Positions 48,801-57,320 of a stretch of DNA of 64,000 nt are shown here, in pieces. A program made the translations under genes and the position numbers. Source of the stretch: Tetramitus jugosus (Eukaryota > Heterolobosea > Eutetramitea > Acrasida > Vahlkampfiidae); the NCBI GenBank assembly GCA_937625935.1, contig OW569357.1, forward strand, positions 491,001-555,000, read 5' to 3'. Position 1 is the first letter of the stretch. Every line of letters begins with the position of its first letter. The notes beneath the pieces are model-generated. The model was given only the letters and a program-made list of their open reading frames with translations. It had not been told where the DNA came from and ran no database searches.

Positions 48801-48811
48801 AAGTCGTGCAT
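42845..48811 (-). CDS. Beta-helix/EGF/GPS/seven-span receptor with C-terminal RGS domain
   Basis: 1988 aa, one exon. Signal peptide (KASLILFLIISVLLCFFHSP) at ~9-30. Residues ~35-430 are repetitive strands with regular N/S-rich turns, like a right-handed parallel beta-helix. An EGF-type module (CSGHGQCVGMDDCTCFSGYY) lies near 665-700, and a PKD/REJ-like region follows (~830-1180). A GPS motif is clear near 1470-1500 (RFECRF...SSWFTDGCWLYEE...VCHCTHTTSFSA), with cleavage expected in HTT. Seven hydrophobic spans occupy ~1507-1807, followed by an RGS domain at ~1855-1980 (LENIILWKRLEDVRS ... LLVNICDTFTRF). Predicted: an autoproteolysed adhesion-type receptor with its own G-alpha GTPase activator. 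Domain calls are by eye; ligand unknown. Confidence 0.82.
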   Translation of the reverse strand: MHDLSFLRKASLILFLIISVLLCFFHSPYVLGATTIISHDIVGDEVFSGANEIYLIDRPILVTGSLTFSPGVVVAFNDEANITLIGSTLSMLGTFQEYIQIHSQNESPQPRIVADATSSILLEYVSVVDPGVKLIKALGAMVTVRHSEFSDASEYTIQTQFSTDVTIESNMIQSINSTVNPVISISQANNTLSSSISIISNQFSSSGTPLLNIYTRGESSIVMHNNSFTAGSQGSLIDAGPGILKIYNNYFKGLSDPLKITTFASSSSEAYIQDNVFDSCQGPLSVKKREGLFFILRNTFNASDADCLLSFENSFFCDSQMLIQDNIFSDNIISNQVITLKYPTYCRLSDFRNNTITNNLLLPTFQNLVSVSGAVKLNRNTFQLSNNTLVNSGTIVVDAQFNSWGTSDASLIRSIAGNSSPILKNFKTLYTPFIDLGGDVIEDDLFNSTETDSLVDCKSVRNLWSNAPSAVYRINPYCRSMLVPCQMTGSEGIILQKRRFGDVDFNVDWTTYENGFGDLDGDLFLGLKNLQLFTRTSMDVMSETWGSSNQRSYTGYISIGTSSTDYALTGYLNYETYTAVPFGTFDHYSTQQTLDCATQQTSGWWFTNCSSPLSWNLNGPFYENGVSGIYIGEDNNLRYASLRLLSATQNRDLMVCKPITCFSLNQGDLNVCSGHGQCVGMDDCTCFSGYYGSACNISVVVNSTMTTPTKYCEDAIFSVYVYGLQGNFTYKWSVFFNGDLKPGIYPYLAAQKGSSITLPAIYLGLAYNLFLVEVFNGGMKVGESLNSVAMPPFVIDSSNLYIRETATIVIRQYETYSLVMKSINLPVCADTENKRWYFDGTNYRILSNNLTVDIVATQTRNLYASLSFQGTQVELNIPMVVIPSIPVAMITGGSRMVTSFHNHTIDASRSYDYAVKNSTPIFMWSCGGCKNFVATNSSKFLFNEDVGIYPISLVYYSDPKNPSRTARAEVVLTVVDDLSDMPIPEIITILPNILDTRYKLRLEPSVSKNRPNHMMEYQWIIERKEANESVTIAGRSYNVVPLALPEDYLKANSTYVFTLRVRYTNFTNNGVVSVTGRTASAPIIQTAGCSPCNGTALETQFSLSASATDESEYYPLDYVFSYYDSLSQRFIPLQSPSYTSRIQTILPLLSTSTITIQATVTNNYGVASFSRFNISLVESSNSSSVLQSLISIMNNQSSVDILTVVASSFNKLQAHNQSTEMVEAVLSFVSNNLDRDTTQNTSLSANVATISINALESLTEFNTYDNRSSITLTKNSHLLVDKLIDLCTQGKLELRDSTTNSLARSVSNLLTKYQEEEPLLNNPMIATISKVSTWLANSKLISENQTSITTDTYQLSVKKEKGFTIGGTTVSTGDIQVNVPRNISLLSSEQEYIVQSISFNQTFNPYKFTSRQNFSTPIVDFEIKQGETKVKLSNMDYPLEIVLNKEIEKENSSFRFECRFMDESTNSSWFTDGCWLYEEGESSVVCHCTHTTSFSAMIIYDPAAPNKASDGLYITSIIVNSLLAVISVALLIITFLWRKKQPVKSRFLAPYIGLGAIVVECILNGIIRNSLLIAANNARDYRGINSIAYLILTIVNPLVILSLFIYFWQMLRYFFLKNLYAIMDIEKRNLKKIRFLKMLSSQLLYVILGSLVVVAVCTYFVVISILEATNVIKPNAASTVNALSFSVMSLFLGALIVVTFIWDCTVILSRKLWRRDRKMDEGNADLAYFNKIFSTMVNHFKSDDPLMFRIESIFMVCAIFVMTVSYIVGITDRFDSRASPNSAAKIIEFLFDIMYLSLRIMAFGGLSTLVRLVQRTKLHREHEDYATLKQYMSELKTGTSTIESQLQNLLRDEYGYLAISTYAKKEFALENIILWKRLEDVRSDNITASEDRRKKMLQDLYDDCIANGSPYECNIPSKVKKNYRALLGRTDDVSAADAEEMFLNVSNELLVNICDTFTRFSVSPEYAQFMTVRAMSKELGDVGLLKME

Positions 48812-49046
48812 TAGTCGTTGTTGTTTTTGGTTGTGGATGTTGAGAACTGGGATTTCTCAGGATGGTCAAACGCTTCTCTTTTTTTCTCGACAGCCAAGAT
48901 TCTAGTTCGAAGCTGACCCAGGGTCACACGTCAAACGGGCCGGAGTAAACATGACAGGACAGAAAAAAGGAGTTACGGAAGTGAACCAAGATATCTTCGT
49001 TGATGCCCGAACTGCACCCAACAAGTCAACAGGAGCCTCATTTTTC

Positions 49047-49085
49047 CACGCGTTGACACGGTGACTTTACTAAATCCAACGCGTG
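49047..49085. promoter_or_regulatory. Inverted pair of ACGCGT (MCB-like) boxes
   Basis: CACGCGTTG at 49047..49055 and its exact inverse CAACGCGTG at 49077..49085, 21 bp apart, in the 523-bp divergent region between the receptor gene and the DUF4291 gene. ACGCGT is the MluI cell-cycle box of fungi; here its role is inferred. The rest of 48812..49334 holds nothing else recognised. Confidence 0.35.
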
Positions 49086-49334
49086 ACCTGACGCTATACG
49101 ATTACAAAGAATAACGATACAGTGTCAGATATCTGTAGATGCTTCCCATCCAGAAACCGAGCAAAAACTGTTCAATCATTTTGGTGAATTTTCTCAGTGT
49201 TTTTGCGACTCCCAAAGTTCAGAACTTCAAATGGGAAAAACTATCCTCTTGGATGCATTTCTTCTTTTTGAGGGAAGTTTGGATCACACTCTGCTGAGAA
49301 ACAAATCAACAACACAACCCAAGCAAATACGACA

Positions 49335-50045
49335 ATGAGTCTTTCAAGATTTAATCAACTCCCAAAAATCCAATGGTCAAAAGCCCAGCAAACACTGTAC
49401 ACTGGCAAACAAATCACATGTGCGTATTCAGGTGATGACATTGTTGTCTATCAGGCGTACAATGAACAGATTGCGAATTATGCTGTTCAGAATCAAACAT
49501 TTGAAGGATGTCCTCAGTTCAATATGAAGCGAATGACATGGATCAAGCCAAATTTCCTTTGGATGATGCACAGAGCTGATTGGGCCACAAAGGACGTAAA
49601 TCAAGCTCGAATTCTCGCTCTCTTTGTGAACAAGGACGATTTTGAGAGAGAAATTTTGAAGAATGGTATTTTGACATCGGATCCATTCTCCTCAGAGTTC
49701 TTTGATCCCAATTGGACTCACTACAGCTCAAAGGAAGAGTGGATGAAGGAAGTTGCAGACACAAAGAATTCGTCAGATCGTATTAGAGTACAATGGGATC
49801 CATACCATCCTCCATCTGGTGAAAAAATGGGTAACACAAGGGCAATTCAGCTTGGACTGAAGGGTATGTTTGTTAAATCACTTTTGGACTGTGTTACAAA
49901 GATTGAGGACATCACAGATTTTGTGAGGGAACAGAATGAACTGAGATTAGCAGGGGAAGATGTACTGATTCCCCTCGAAACTGTTTATTCTGTACAAGAT
50001 GAGAGCATTGCCAAGAAATTGTCTGTTCAAAAGTCACAGGAATAA
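49335..50045 (+). CDS. DUF4291 family protein
   Basis: 236 aa covering the whole family length. Typical blocks: VVYQAYNEQIANYAVQNQTF, MKRMTWIKPNFLWMMHRADW, ILALFVNKDDFEREIL, VQWDPYHPPSGEKMGNTRAI and QLGLKG. Biochemical function unassigned; the family is found in bacteria and eukaryotes. No signal or membrane segment. Confidence 0.88.
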   Translation: MSLSRFNQLPKIQWSKAQQTLYTGKQITCAYSGDDIVVYQAYNEQIANYAVQNQTFEGCPQFNMKRMTWIKPNFLWMMHRADWATKDVNQARILALFVNKDDFEREILKNGILTSDPFSSEFFDPNWTHYSSKEEWMKEVADTKNSSDRIRVQWDPYHPPSGEKMGNTRAIQLGLKGMFVKSLLDCVTKIEDITDFVREQNELRLAGEDVLIPLETVYSVQDESIAKKLSVQKSQE

Positions 50046-50656
50046 AGAAAAGAAGTCTCCTCAGCATATCAAATGATTCATCTCTTGAGCGTTTTCCTTT
50101 GGGCGAATTTTTATCGGATAATAGCGACACAATTTCACACAATAATTATACCGACATGATACAGCAAAAAAGAAGTAGTTTGATATTAGTTATAACAACA
50201 TCATGTGTGGTCACATTACGGACCAACCTTCGTTGGGGTATTTGGACGTTCGCGCGTAACGTACCGATCGTTACACTCATGGATCTCGAACCCATGGCTT
50301 GCAGGTCACTGCCAGCGTGTGAATCGATTTACACGTTCGTTGTTGTCGATGCTAACTTGCGACATTCTATCTATGGCTAGAGATTCATTGAGAAATGATT
50401 CTCACCCCTTGAAAAGCCGCAATCCAACGGATTTTCGCCCCACAAGTGTTGAGCTTTTCGTTTCAAATTTTCGGAGCAGACACTACTTTTGGTGCAATGC
50501 CTCGGGGCAATCAGATTGTTATTGCCAGTTTTGTCATTGAAATATGACAACATAACTTTGGTCTTGATCCTAGGGCCCAATATCCATAGGTGAGAGAATT
50601 GATAAATACGAATCTACCCTACAGAAATCCACACACCACAGAAAAGAAAACAAACG
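50046..50656. other. Intergenic region before the RGS-oxidoreductase gene
   Basis: 611 bp. The block ~50255..50345 is GC-richer and contains a T-arm-like sequence on the minus strand (ATGGGTTCGAGATCCAT), but no matching acceptor, D or anticodon arms. The last 60 bp, A/C-rich, look like a 5' UTR. Confidence 0.4.
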
Positions 50657-53491
50657 ATGGCAAGCACAATGGTACTCGATATCCAAAACAACAAGAATGT
50701 TCCTTCCAATGAGCATCTTCATGGAATGACTATGCAAGACAAACCAAGAGTGGACCAACAAGTAGCAGAACTGAACAAATTACATTGGTCCATGGAAAAA
50801 TTGTTTGATGATGCAGAGACTCGTTCTCTCTTCGAACAGTTTCTACTGGATGAAGTTACGACTTCCACAACGAGAAACCTACCGAATGCTTCCATTAGTC
50901 CAAGAGCTAATTCGTCATCCATTTCTACTACATGTGGTGGATATGCTCTTTTGAAGTTTGTTAGTGCTGTTGATCAGTTCAGAGAGTTGAAATCTCATGT
51001 CAACAGATTCGTGAGAGCCAAAGCAATTATTCACCAATTCATAGGAGATATCAGCATCGTAGAAAATGCTGGAGAATCGTCATTGATCAATGACCAACTT
51101 AAGGAATGCTGTGAATATGAATTGAATATCTCCCTAGATTCCAGAAAACAATTTCTTCAACAATTTGTAGCAAAGTATCACACAGAGCGATGTCCAAAGT
51201 CCATATTCGACTCGATCGCAGATGTTAAGTTCTTGGAGCTCCAGTTGGACAGTTTCAAACGCTTTGTTCGATCTGAAAAATTCGTAAACTTCATGACTAA
51301 GAAGAAGACAAGGATGGAATGGAAGGATTTCGTTGATTCCTACGTTCAGAAAAATATTGAGGGTACGATTTATATGAACCAAGTTGGCTTCAAGAATTGT
51401 TATTCACAAGAAACTGGTCCAGAACGGAATGGTGAAAGTTCCAATGTCCAGAAAGAGAGAGATGAACCTAGATTTGTAAATAGAGGAATCCAATGGATAC
51501 AAGCTGAGCTTCCTGAGGAAATTTCCGTTGACCAAATGGATCCAATGCTTCAAAAGCTAATGCATCCAAAGATGGGAATTCCCTTTGTTTTCACTTCTCC
51601 AGCAAAAACCAAATTTTGGAGTAAGCTCAAAACTTCGGTCGTTCAACTCAAGAGGAAAATGAAGAATAGGAGAAACCGGAGCGATATCAATGATGGAGTT
51701 GAGGCAACTTCAGTTGCTGCTGAAGCAGTTGCTGCTGAGCAAAAGGCCAAGAGAGAATTCTCAGGTGCAACACTGATTGATCACATGTGTGATTACTTGA
51801 AATTCAATAGGCAAGATCAGGATAGTAGAAAGAAAATGATACAACTGGCAACATTGATGCTCAATAAGAAGGTGATTGGTGCAGTTGCCACTCAAGCTTC
51901 TACTGCCCATTTGTTCTCTGAGAAAGATCTTTACACATTTCTGTTGAAGAAGAAATTAGTCATTGTTGGTGGAGGAGGAATGGGCGCGTTCCTTGTATTC
52001 AAAGCCCTCCATGCAACCAATCAATTCGATATAACAGTTATTGATAAGAGAGCTAATTGGGAGTACATGATCAGTTTTCATCATCTGATCAGTGTTCCTG
52101 AAAAGTTATCAGAAATACAAACATCAATTGCAGAAGAGATCAGCTCGATCAATCAAGGAGTAAGTAGCAGTAAATTCATCAAGGGAATGGCAAAGCACAT
52201 TTCGGAATATGCTGTTCATGTTCAACTCATTGACGAATACGATAAGATAGAAGATGAGACGACAGTTGTGCCCTTTGATTACCTGTTGGTTGGAACAGGC
52301 AGTTCTTATCGTAATCCATTCCCCATTGTTAGAAATGAAACAGAACCGATGAATAATGCCACTATCATCTATCCATATTCAAGCTCTAGTATTGTCAAGA
52401 ACATAGATGCTATTAGAAGTGCTCGCAACATTGTTGTGATTGGAGGAGGTCCAGTAGCAGTAGAATTTGTGGGTGAACTGTGCTATCATGCCAATGAAAC
52501 ACAAAAAGTTCATCTCATTTCACAGTGCGACGTACTGTTGGAGAGATTGTCTGAGGAAGCTCATTGGTCGACATTCGCCACTCTTGCCTCTTTCAAGAAC
52601 ATTCAATTCCTTTTCAACAGACGAGTTACACAAATTGTGGGTAACACGATTGAATATTGTTTCAACGAAGATATTAGTCAAGATTACTTGTGTAAGGGTG
52701 AGATCGAGGCTGATGTTGTATTTTGTTGTGTTGGTTTCCAGCCAAACACTAATTGCTTCGAGCGATTCATGGGTGACTCATTGACTGACAAAGGGTACGT
52801 AAAGATAAATCCTGATACATTTCAAGTTCAAAGGACAGGAGCGAAACCCACACCCTATTCATGGAATGATAAACTGGCAGTAGATGTAGATCCGATGGGC
52901 TTTACTCTCAAGTCAATGAATCGAAATATTGTCATTCGAGAAGACATGTTAAGAAAGGAACAAGAAGAGTTGAAACTACTTTCAAACAGCCAACAGCAAG
53001 ATATTTCAACCGTAGAGGAATCAAACATGATGGGGTCAAAATCGCACGTAAGTGATGAAGATTTCTCTGATGAAGCCCAAGTAGCAGAAGTAATGCCCAC
53101 TTTGATGGATATTTTCACCCCAAGCCAAAATCCAGAGGATTTCTATGCTCAATTTGGTCCTGTGTCAGAGACAGAGTATTATGACCATATATTTGCAATT
53201 GGAGATATCACTTACACAGTCGAGGAGAAGTTGGCTCATGTTGCTAGATGTCATGCCGCAGCGTTCATCAACATTATCCAGAACGCAGAGAACAGAGAGG
53301 TCTTGACACCGTACAAAGCCACTGGATATCGGCTTCAAGTTATTTCTTTGGGACCGAAAGGTGGCGTAGCTATCAAGGGTAAGAAAGTGCAAGCAAAGGG
53401 CCCAGCAGTGATCAAACTAAAGTCCTTTGTGGAGTTGTCAGTTGTAAGAGACTACAAGCCAAGTTTCAGCGGGCGCCAAAAACGGAAATGA
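50657..53491 (+). CDS. RGS-like domain fused to AIFM2/AMID-type FAD oxidoreductase
   Basis: 944 aa. Residues ~40-215 form an RGS-like helical bundle (LHWSMEKLFDDAETRSLFEQF ... LLKFVSAVDQFRELKSHVNR ... FLELQLDSFKRFVRSEKFVN). A charged linker follows. From ~430 the protein is a pyridine-nucleotide-disulphide oxidoreductase: KLVIVGGGGMGAFLVFKAL (FAD), DYLLVGTGSSYRNPFP, NIVVIGGGPVAVEFVGEL (NAD(P)H, ~594) and HIFAIGDITYTVEEKLAHVA (second FAD site, ~844). The order and the C-terminal ITYTVEEKLAHVARCHA/VISLGPKGGVA match AIFM2/AMID (ferroptosis-suppressor-type quinone reductases). An insert (~745-830) with acidic and Ser-rich runs precedes the last FAD site. The redox part is confident; RGS is moderate. 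Confidence 0.82.
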   Translation: MASTMVLDIQNNKNVPSNEHLHGMTMQDKPRVDQQVAELNKLHWSMEKLFDDAETRSLFEQFLLDEVTTSTTRNLPNASISPRANSSSISTTCGGYALLKFVSAVDQFRELKSHVNRFVRAKAIIHQFIGDISIVENAGESSLINDQLKECCEYELNISLDSRKQFLQQFVAKYHTERCPKSIFDSIADVKFLELQLDSFKRFVRSEKFVNFMTKKKTRMEWKDFVDSYVQKNIEGTIYMNQVGFKNCYSQETGPERNGESSNVQKERDEPRFVNRGIQWIQAELPEEISVDQMDPMLQKLMHPKMGIPFVFTSPAKTKFWSKLKTSVVQLKRKMKNRRNRSDINDGVEATSVAAEAVAAEQKAKREFSGATLIDHMCDYLKFNRQDQDSRKKMIQLATLMLNKKVIGAVATQASTAHLFSEKDLYTFLLKKKLVIVGGGGMGAFLVFKALHATNQFDITVIDKRANWEYMISFHHLISVPEKLSEIQTSIAEEISSINQGVSSSKFIKGMAKHISEYAVHVQLIDEYDKIEDETTVVPFDYLLVGTGSSYRNPFPIVRNETEPMNNATIIYPYSSSSIVKNIDAIRSARNIVVIGGGPVAVEFVGELCYHANETQKVHLISQCDVLLERLSEEAHWSTFATLASFKNIQFLFNRRVTQIVGNTIEYCFNEDISQDYLCKGEIEADVVFCCVGFQPNTNCFERFMGDSLTDKGYVKINPDTFQVQRTGAKPTPYSWNDKLAVDVDPMGFTLKSMNRNIVIREDMLRKEQEELKLLSNSQQQDISTVEESNMMGSKSHVSDEDFSDEAQVAEVMPTLMDIFTPSQNPEDFYAQFGPVSETEYYDHIFAIGDITYTVEEKLAHVARCHAAAFINIIQNAENREVLTPYKATGYRLQVISLGPKGGVAIKGKKVQAKGPAVIKLKSFVELSVVRDYKPSFSGRQKRK

Positions 53492-53675
53492 AACTGAAAT
53501 TTTTTCAGAACACTTGAGATGAGTCGCTGCAAACATCACTTTCTAATTTAGCTCGTATTCACACTTAATATCAGTTATTGCAATCAAATCACTGATGCTG
53601 CATTCGTTCATCTTCTAATTTAACTGATATTCATACACTTTATGAGTAATTGCAGCACAGACTTCCATTTATTTA

Positions 53676-54674
53676 CTAAAACTTTGTGATTGTCAGATTA
53701 ACCTTGTAGAGAGTAGTATAATAACCTGATTCACTTACACTGAGGAAGACAGTGCCTCCTCCATCACTCTGAATCTGAACGGATGATGAAACAGTTTGTC
53801 TCGGAGAAGCACTTGCGCTTTTCTTGAAATCATAGTTGAATTCATTGGGATATCTGAATGATCTTTCGTTTGATGCATACAAGGTGAACTGATTGGATTC
53901 ATTCTGGTTTGTAGTTGTCATTGTAACATTGACTATGGATCTTGGAGCGACATTTGGAACACTGAAAAAGATGTATGAAGTCTCTTGCATAGTGTATGGC
54001 ACACGGAACTGAACTTCTGGTGCTGATAGAACTATTGGATCCAGTAATACATCTTGGACTTTGGTTGGGAGCACCAAGTCTGGAGTATTGGATACGAGTG
54101 TCAAAAATAGGGGTTGATAAGCTTCTCGGTCTATGTCTGATCCATTAGGCCTTGGTATAATGAGAGTGACACTATGACCTTTAGATGAAAACTGATGATT
54201 AATCAGAGATGGATTACCAGTACCAGATGTTGAAGCATACGCAAGTAGGGCAGTATCATTCTGTCCTTGCAGAAGAATGGCCAAAAACTTTACATTTCTG
54301 TTAAAGTGAACTTCTGCAACATAATTATCTTTGAAGGAATTGATGAGATTGTTGCCAAATGCAGTGAAATCTTTGGCATTTTTTGGAGTATCTGGTGGAA
54401 CACAGAATGTATGTGTTTTCCAAGCTCGAGGACTATTATCTGGACATTGAATACATTTGGACATTGCGTGATATGGGGCAATGGTATTATCGGAGCAAGG
54501 ATAAAAGTGATCATCACCAGGACAAAAATTTCCTCTTTCACAATCATAACAATCAATTTCTCCCCTGATAGGCCTGAGATAATACTGACCTGCTGGACAT
54601 GTAACAGTAAGTTGCCCAAATACAAGTGATGCAATCACGAGCAAAGAGAAGGTAATGGTCACGAGTTTCGACAT
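53676..54674 (-). CDS. Secreted cysteine-rich protein (ephrin-receptor/GCC2-like repeat)
   Basis: 332 aa. Signal peptide SKLVTITFSLLVIASLVFGQ (~2-21), then a Cys-rich module (CPAGQYYLRPIRGEIDCYDC, CERGNFCPGDDHFYPC, CIQCPDNSPRAW) of the kind found in ephrin-receptor-like/GCC2_GCC3 domains. The rest (~100-332) is beta-rich without Cys clusters. No membrane anchor. Role unknown; possibly surface or extracellular matrix. Confidence 0.7.
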   Translation of the reverse strand: MSKLVTITFSLLVIASLVFGQLTVTCPAGQYYLRPIRGEIDCYDCERGNFCPGDDHFYPCSDNTIAPYHAMSKCIQCPDNSPRAWKTHTFCVPPDTPKNAKDFTAFGNNLINSFKDNYVAEVHFNRNVKFLAILLQGQNDTALLAYASTSGTGNPSLINHQFSSKGHSVTLIIPRPNGSDIDREAYQPLFLTLVSNTPDLVLPTKVQDVLLDPIVLSAPEVQFRVPYTMQETSYIFFSVPNVAPRSIVNVTMTTTNQNESNQFTLYASNERSFRYPNEFNYDFKKSASASPRQTVSSSVQIQSDGGGTVFLSVSESGYYTTLYKVNLTITKF

Positions 54675-55151
54675 GGTTGTTTCCTCTTAAAATTCTCAAA
54701 GCGACTTCCGTTTTAATAGAAGTGAGAAGGCGAAATTGCTTGCTGCGCGCATTCCAGTTCAATCACAGAGTTCTTGTCCTTGGAGAAGTCGAGCGCATCT
54801 TCAGGGCAGAATTCTCGTCGGATCAAGATGAACCTTCACCCGAACCACAGGCGCCTGTAGATGTCCACCGTGAAAAATCTTTTCAGATTAATCGGAGGTC
54901 CCAATCACAGCAGTATTATTACTCTTTAAAAACACTGGTTGATAGACAATCATTCAACTTGATAGACAATTCACATATGGACAGGGTTTCATACAAAGTG
55001 TTGATTCCTGCAGACCACGTGTTGTTTTTTCGGAAGCTGTCGTTTCGGAAGGTTTCATTTTGCAATTTCCGAGTTCTTGCTGATTCTGAACTGGGATTGA
55101 CAGAATAAAAAAGGGATTTTGAGGGGCAACAAATTATAATGGATCAACACA
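54675..55151. other. Intergenic region before an F-box gene
   Basis: 477 bp holding the divergent promoters of the Cys-rich secreted protein and the F-box gene. A plus-strand open frame (54677..55108) has no motifs and starts 2 bp after the neighbour's ATG, so it is not called. Confidence 0.4.
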
Positions 55152-56000
55152 ATGGCTACATTATTTAACGATACTCTCCAGGATATTTTCCTGTATCTTG
55201 AACCAAAAGATGTTTATAAGGCGTCACAAGTTTGTCAACAATGGCAAACTGCAGTTATTGGAGGTGGAGGTGAAGTGAAGGAAATGAACATTCTTTGGTA
55301 TAGATTGTTTGTTCGTGACTTAGCTCAACATCTATCAGAAGAAACAATGAACGATTTGATTCAAGATTCCAGAAAGTTGTCAAACGGAACAGAATTGAAC
55401 AAGGGACAATTACAAAGAATGAGGAGAAACAAGAAGCATAAGAAGAAGAGCATGAAAAAGGATGAAAATTGTGAATCATTCCATCATCAATTCAGAGTGA
55501 ATGAATTGGTGAGATACTGGGAAAGGATGTATTGGTATCATTTGGAGAAAATGAATAGAAATGCTGATCTTAAGCAGAAATTAACAGAATTGCAGAAGGA
55601 TGCTTGTTCTTCGTATTTTTGTAGTGCTCCCAATTGGCATAGAATCGTACCAACATTTTGTTATTGGAGAAGAACTGGAACAGGAAGTGAATGTTGTGAC
55701 TTACAGTTCGAAGAAACAGTCGAGGACGGTCTAACAAAACACACAGTCCATTGTACCAAATGCAAAGCTGCCATGTCAACAACTGAGTTGGACATTTCAA
55801 AGAAGAATTACTCTGATTTTTATGGTCAACATAGAGCAAAGTTCTATCCATTGAAACTTCTTCCGATTTCAGGTTTCAATTATGATACACTCGAAGGAGA
55901 GATTCATCCAATAGCTCGTGGTCAGAATATCGATCAATTAGCTAGAAAAGTGAGTGGGTCACGTAGATTTGTATTATGGGAGGATCAATATGACGAATAG
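55152..56000 (+). CDS. F-box protein
   Basis: 282 aa. N-terminal F-box: MATLFNDTLQDIFLYLEPKD, VYKASQVCQQWQTAV, then LWYRLFVRDLAQHL. A Lys-rich stretch (KKHKKKSMKKDE) follows, then Cys/Trp-rich sequence (SYFCSAPNWHRIVPTFCYWR; HCTKCKAAMST) that could bind metal. Likely an SCF ubiquitin-ligase adaptor; the substrate region is not a known repeat type. Confidence 0.75.
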   Translation: MATLFNDTLQDIFLYLEPKDVYKASQVCQQWQTAVIGGGGEVKEMNILWYRLFVRDLAQHLSEETMNDLIQDSRKLSNGTELNKGQLQRMRRNKKHKKKSMKKDENCESFHHQFRVNELVRYWERMYWYHLEKMNRNADLKQKLTELQKDACSSYFCSAPNWHRIVPTFCYWRRTGTGSECCDLQFEETVEDGLTKHTVHCTKCKAAMSTTELDISKKNYSDFYGQHRAKFYPLKLLPISGFNYDTLEGEIHPIARGQNIDQLARKVSGSRRFVLWEDQYDE

Positions 56001-56250
56001 TGTACCATGAACTCACCATATCATCGTGCTTCATGCATTGCAATAAATCCAAATTCTATCATTCAGTTCCTTTATTTGACTCGAGTTGTAAAAGTGAACA
56101 AGAATTGCACAGACCAATTAAATTAAATTTTAACAAGTAGATTTCATTCCATGGTTAACTCCAAGTGGTTGAATTAATTACTAGACAAACTCTGATTCGT
56201 GGGCGACCTATTGTCGAACATTTAGTGATCAAGCTGAATCAGACCAGAAG

Positions 56251-56694
56251 ATGTTACTATCTCAAACTGGTTTGGACAACGTTCAACTCACTTCAATGAC
56301 AAGCGACAAAATCACCAGACAACTAGTACGTCATGTAAAAGAGAAACAACAAATCATTCAAGTCGAACAATACCTCAACGATGTAACAAGTACTGTAGCA
56401 TTTCGAATCAAGTTGGATGAAGAAGTTCTCCTCTCAGTGGCTGGAACCAGAGTATCTGAGGAGCATGTTCAACAACTAAAGGAGCTCTTATTTGCGGATG
56501 CAGATGCTACTATTCCAAGGATTACCATTGTTACCAGGAAGGCACATAATGACGCTGATGATGTCATTTCTTCGGAATGTTTGACAAGTAAATTCAATTA
56601 CTCGTGTGATGCCTCCTCTCATTCCTCGAGTAAAATAGTCCCTGTTTCACAGCATCGAACTGGTGGAAGATGGGCAAAGAGAGTTTGCATTTGA
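56251..56694 (+). CDS. Hypothetical protein, possibly a remnant
   Basis: 147 aa, no membrane segment or known motif. The middle (VAFRIKLDEEVLLSVAGTRV, EEHVQQLKELLFADAD) has good codon regularity, so it may be real. It lies directly before a decayed coding region. Confidence 0.35.
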   Translation: MLLSQTGLDNVQLTSMTSDKITRQLVRHVKEKQQIIQVEQYLNDVTSTVAFRIKLDEEVLLSVAGTRVSEEHVQQLKELLFADADATIPRITIVTRKAHNDADDVISSECLTSKFNYSCDASSHSSSKIVPVSQHRTGGRWAKRVCI

Positions 56695-56739
56695 TGAGAG
56701 TATTTTGAGAACAAGTGTTGAATTTATTGACTGTTCATT

Positions 56740-57178
56740 GCTGAAGAACGAGAGACTGTTGAACCAGTGGTTGCCATCGAGGGTGTTGTTGATGAATCAA
56801 CTCCAAATGTAACTGCACAAGAACCAGTTGAACAACAATAACCACAACAGCAAGAAGAAGAAAAGGTTGTTTGAACGACCAGTTGAACAAGAAACTGTTG
56901 CTACTCCTATTGTTGAATCCACTCCAACAACACAAGAACAAGTCAAGCCAACTAGTACTGAAGCTCAACAACAAGAAGAACAAACAGAATTCATTCATGG
57001 ATCATTGGCATTTTCTGTGTCATCTTTTAGAGTTCGTGACAGGATTCCTTCAGGAAAGTATTTCACTTCACAAGTGTCATATGGTGATGCTATTGCTATT
57101 CAACGAATTACTCAAATCAATTTAGGAATCCTTTTCTATCTTCCTCATTCTATCAAGACTGAGGCCCCGCTTATGTAA
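56740..57178 (+). pseudogene. Decayed gene, Glu/Pro/Thr/Val-rich
   Basis: From 56740 one frame reads AEERETVEPVVAIEGVVDE up to a stop at ~56840; a second frame continues with similar ERPVEQETVATPIVESTPTT and then a globular end, VSSFRVRDRIPSGKYFTSQV, to 57178. Stop plus frameshift between alike sequences points to a pseudogene. A missed intron is the alternative. Family unknown. Confidence 0.4.
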
Positions 57179-57320
57179 GTGTTTGTAAAACAACAGAAAT
57201 GTACCATTGATCATCATGTTTAATTTGTGTCTCTATTTTGTTTTCGTTTTGAAACGAGTCAAGAAGAAATTCTGCACGCAATAGTATTCAACAAACGCAC
57301 AACTTCACATCATCAACATT

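Noticed and set aside
50270-50330. Possible tRNA on the minus strand (T-arm-like ATGGGTTCGAGATCCAT)
   Set aside because: No complementary acceptor stem, D arm or anticodon arm at the right spacing.
54677-55108. 143-aa plus-strand open frame
   Set aside because: Occupies the promoter between two genes, no motif, irregular composition.
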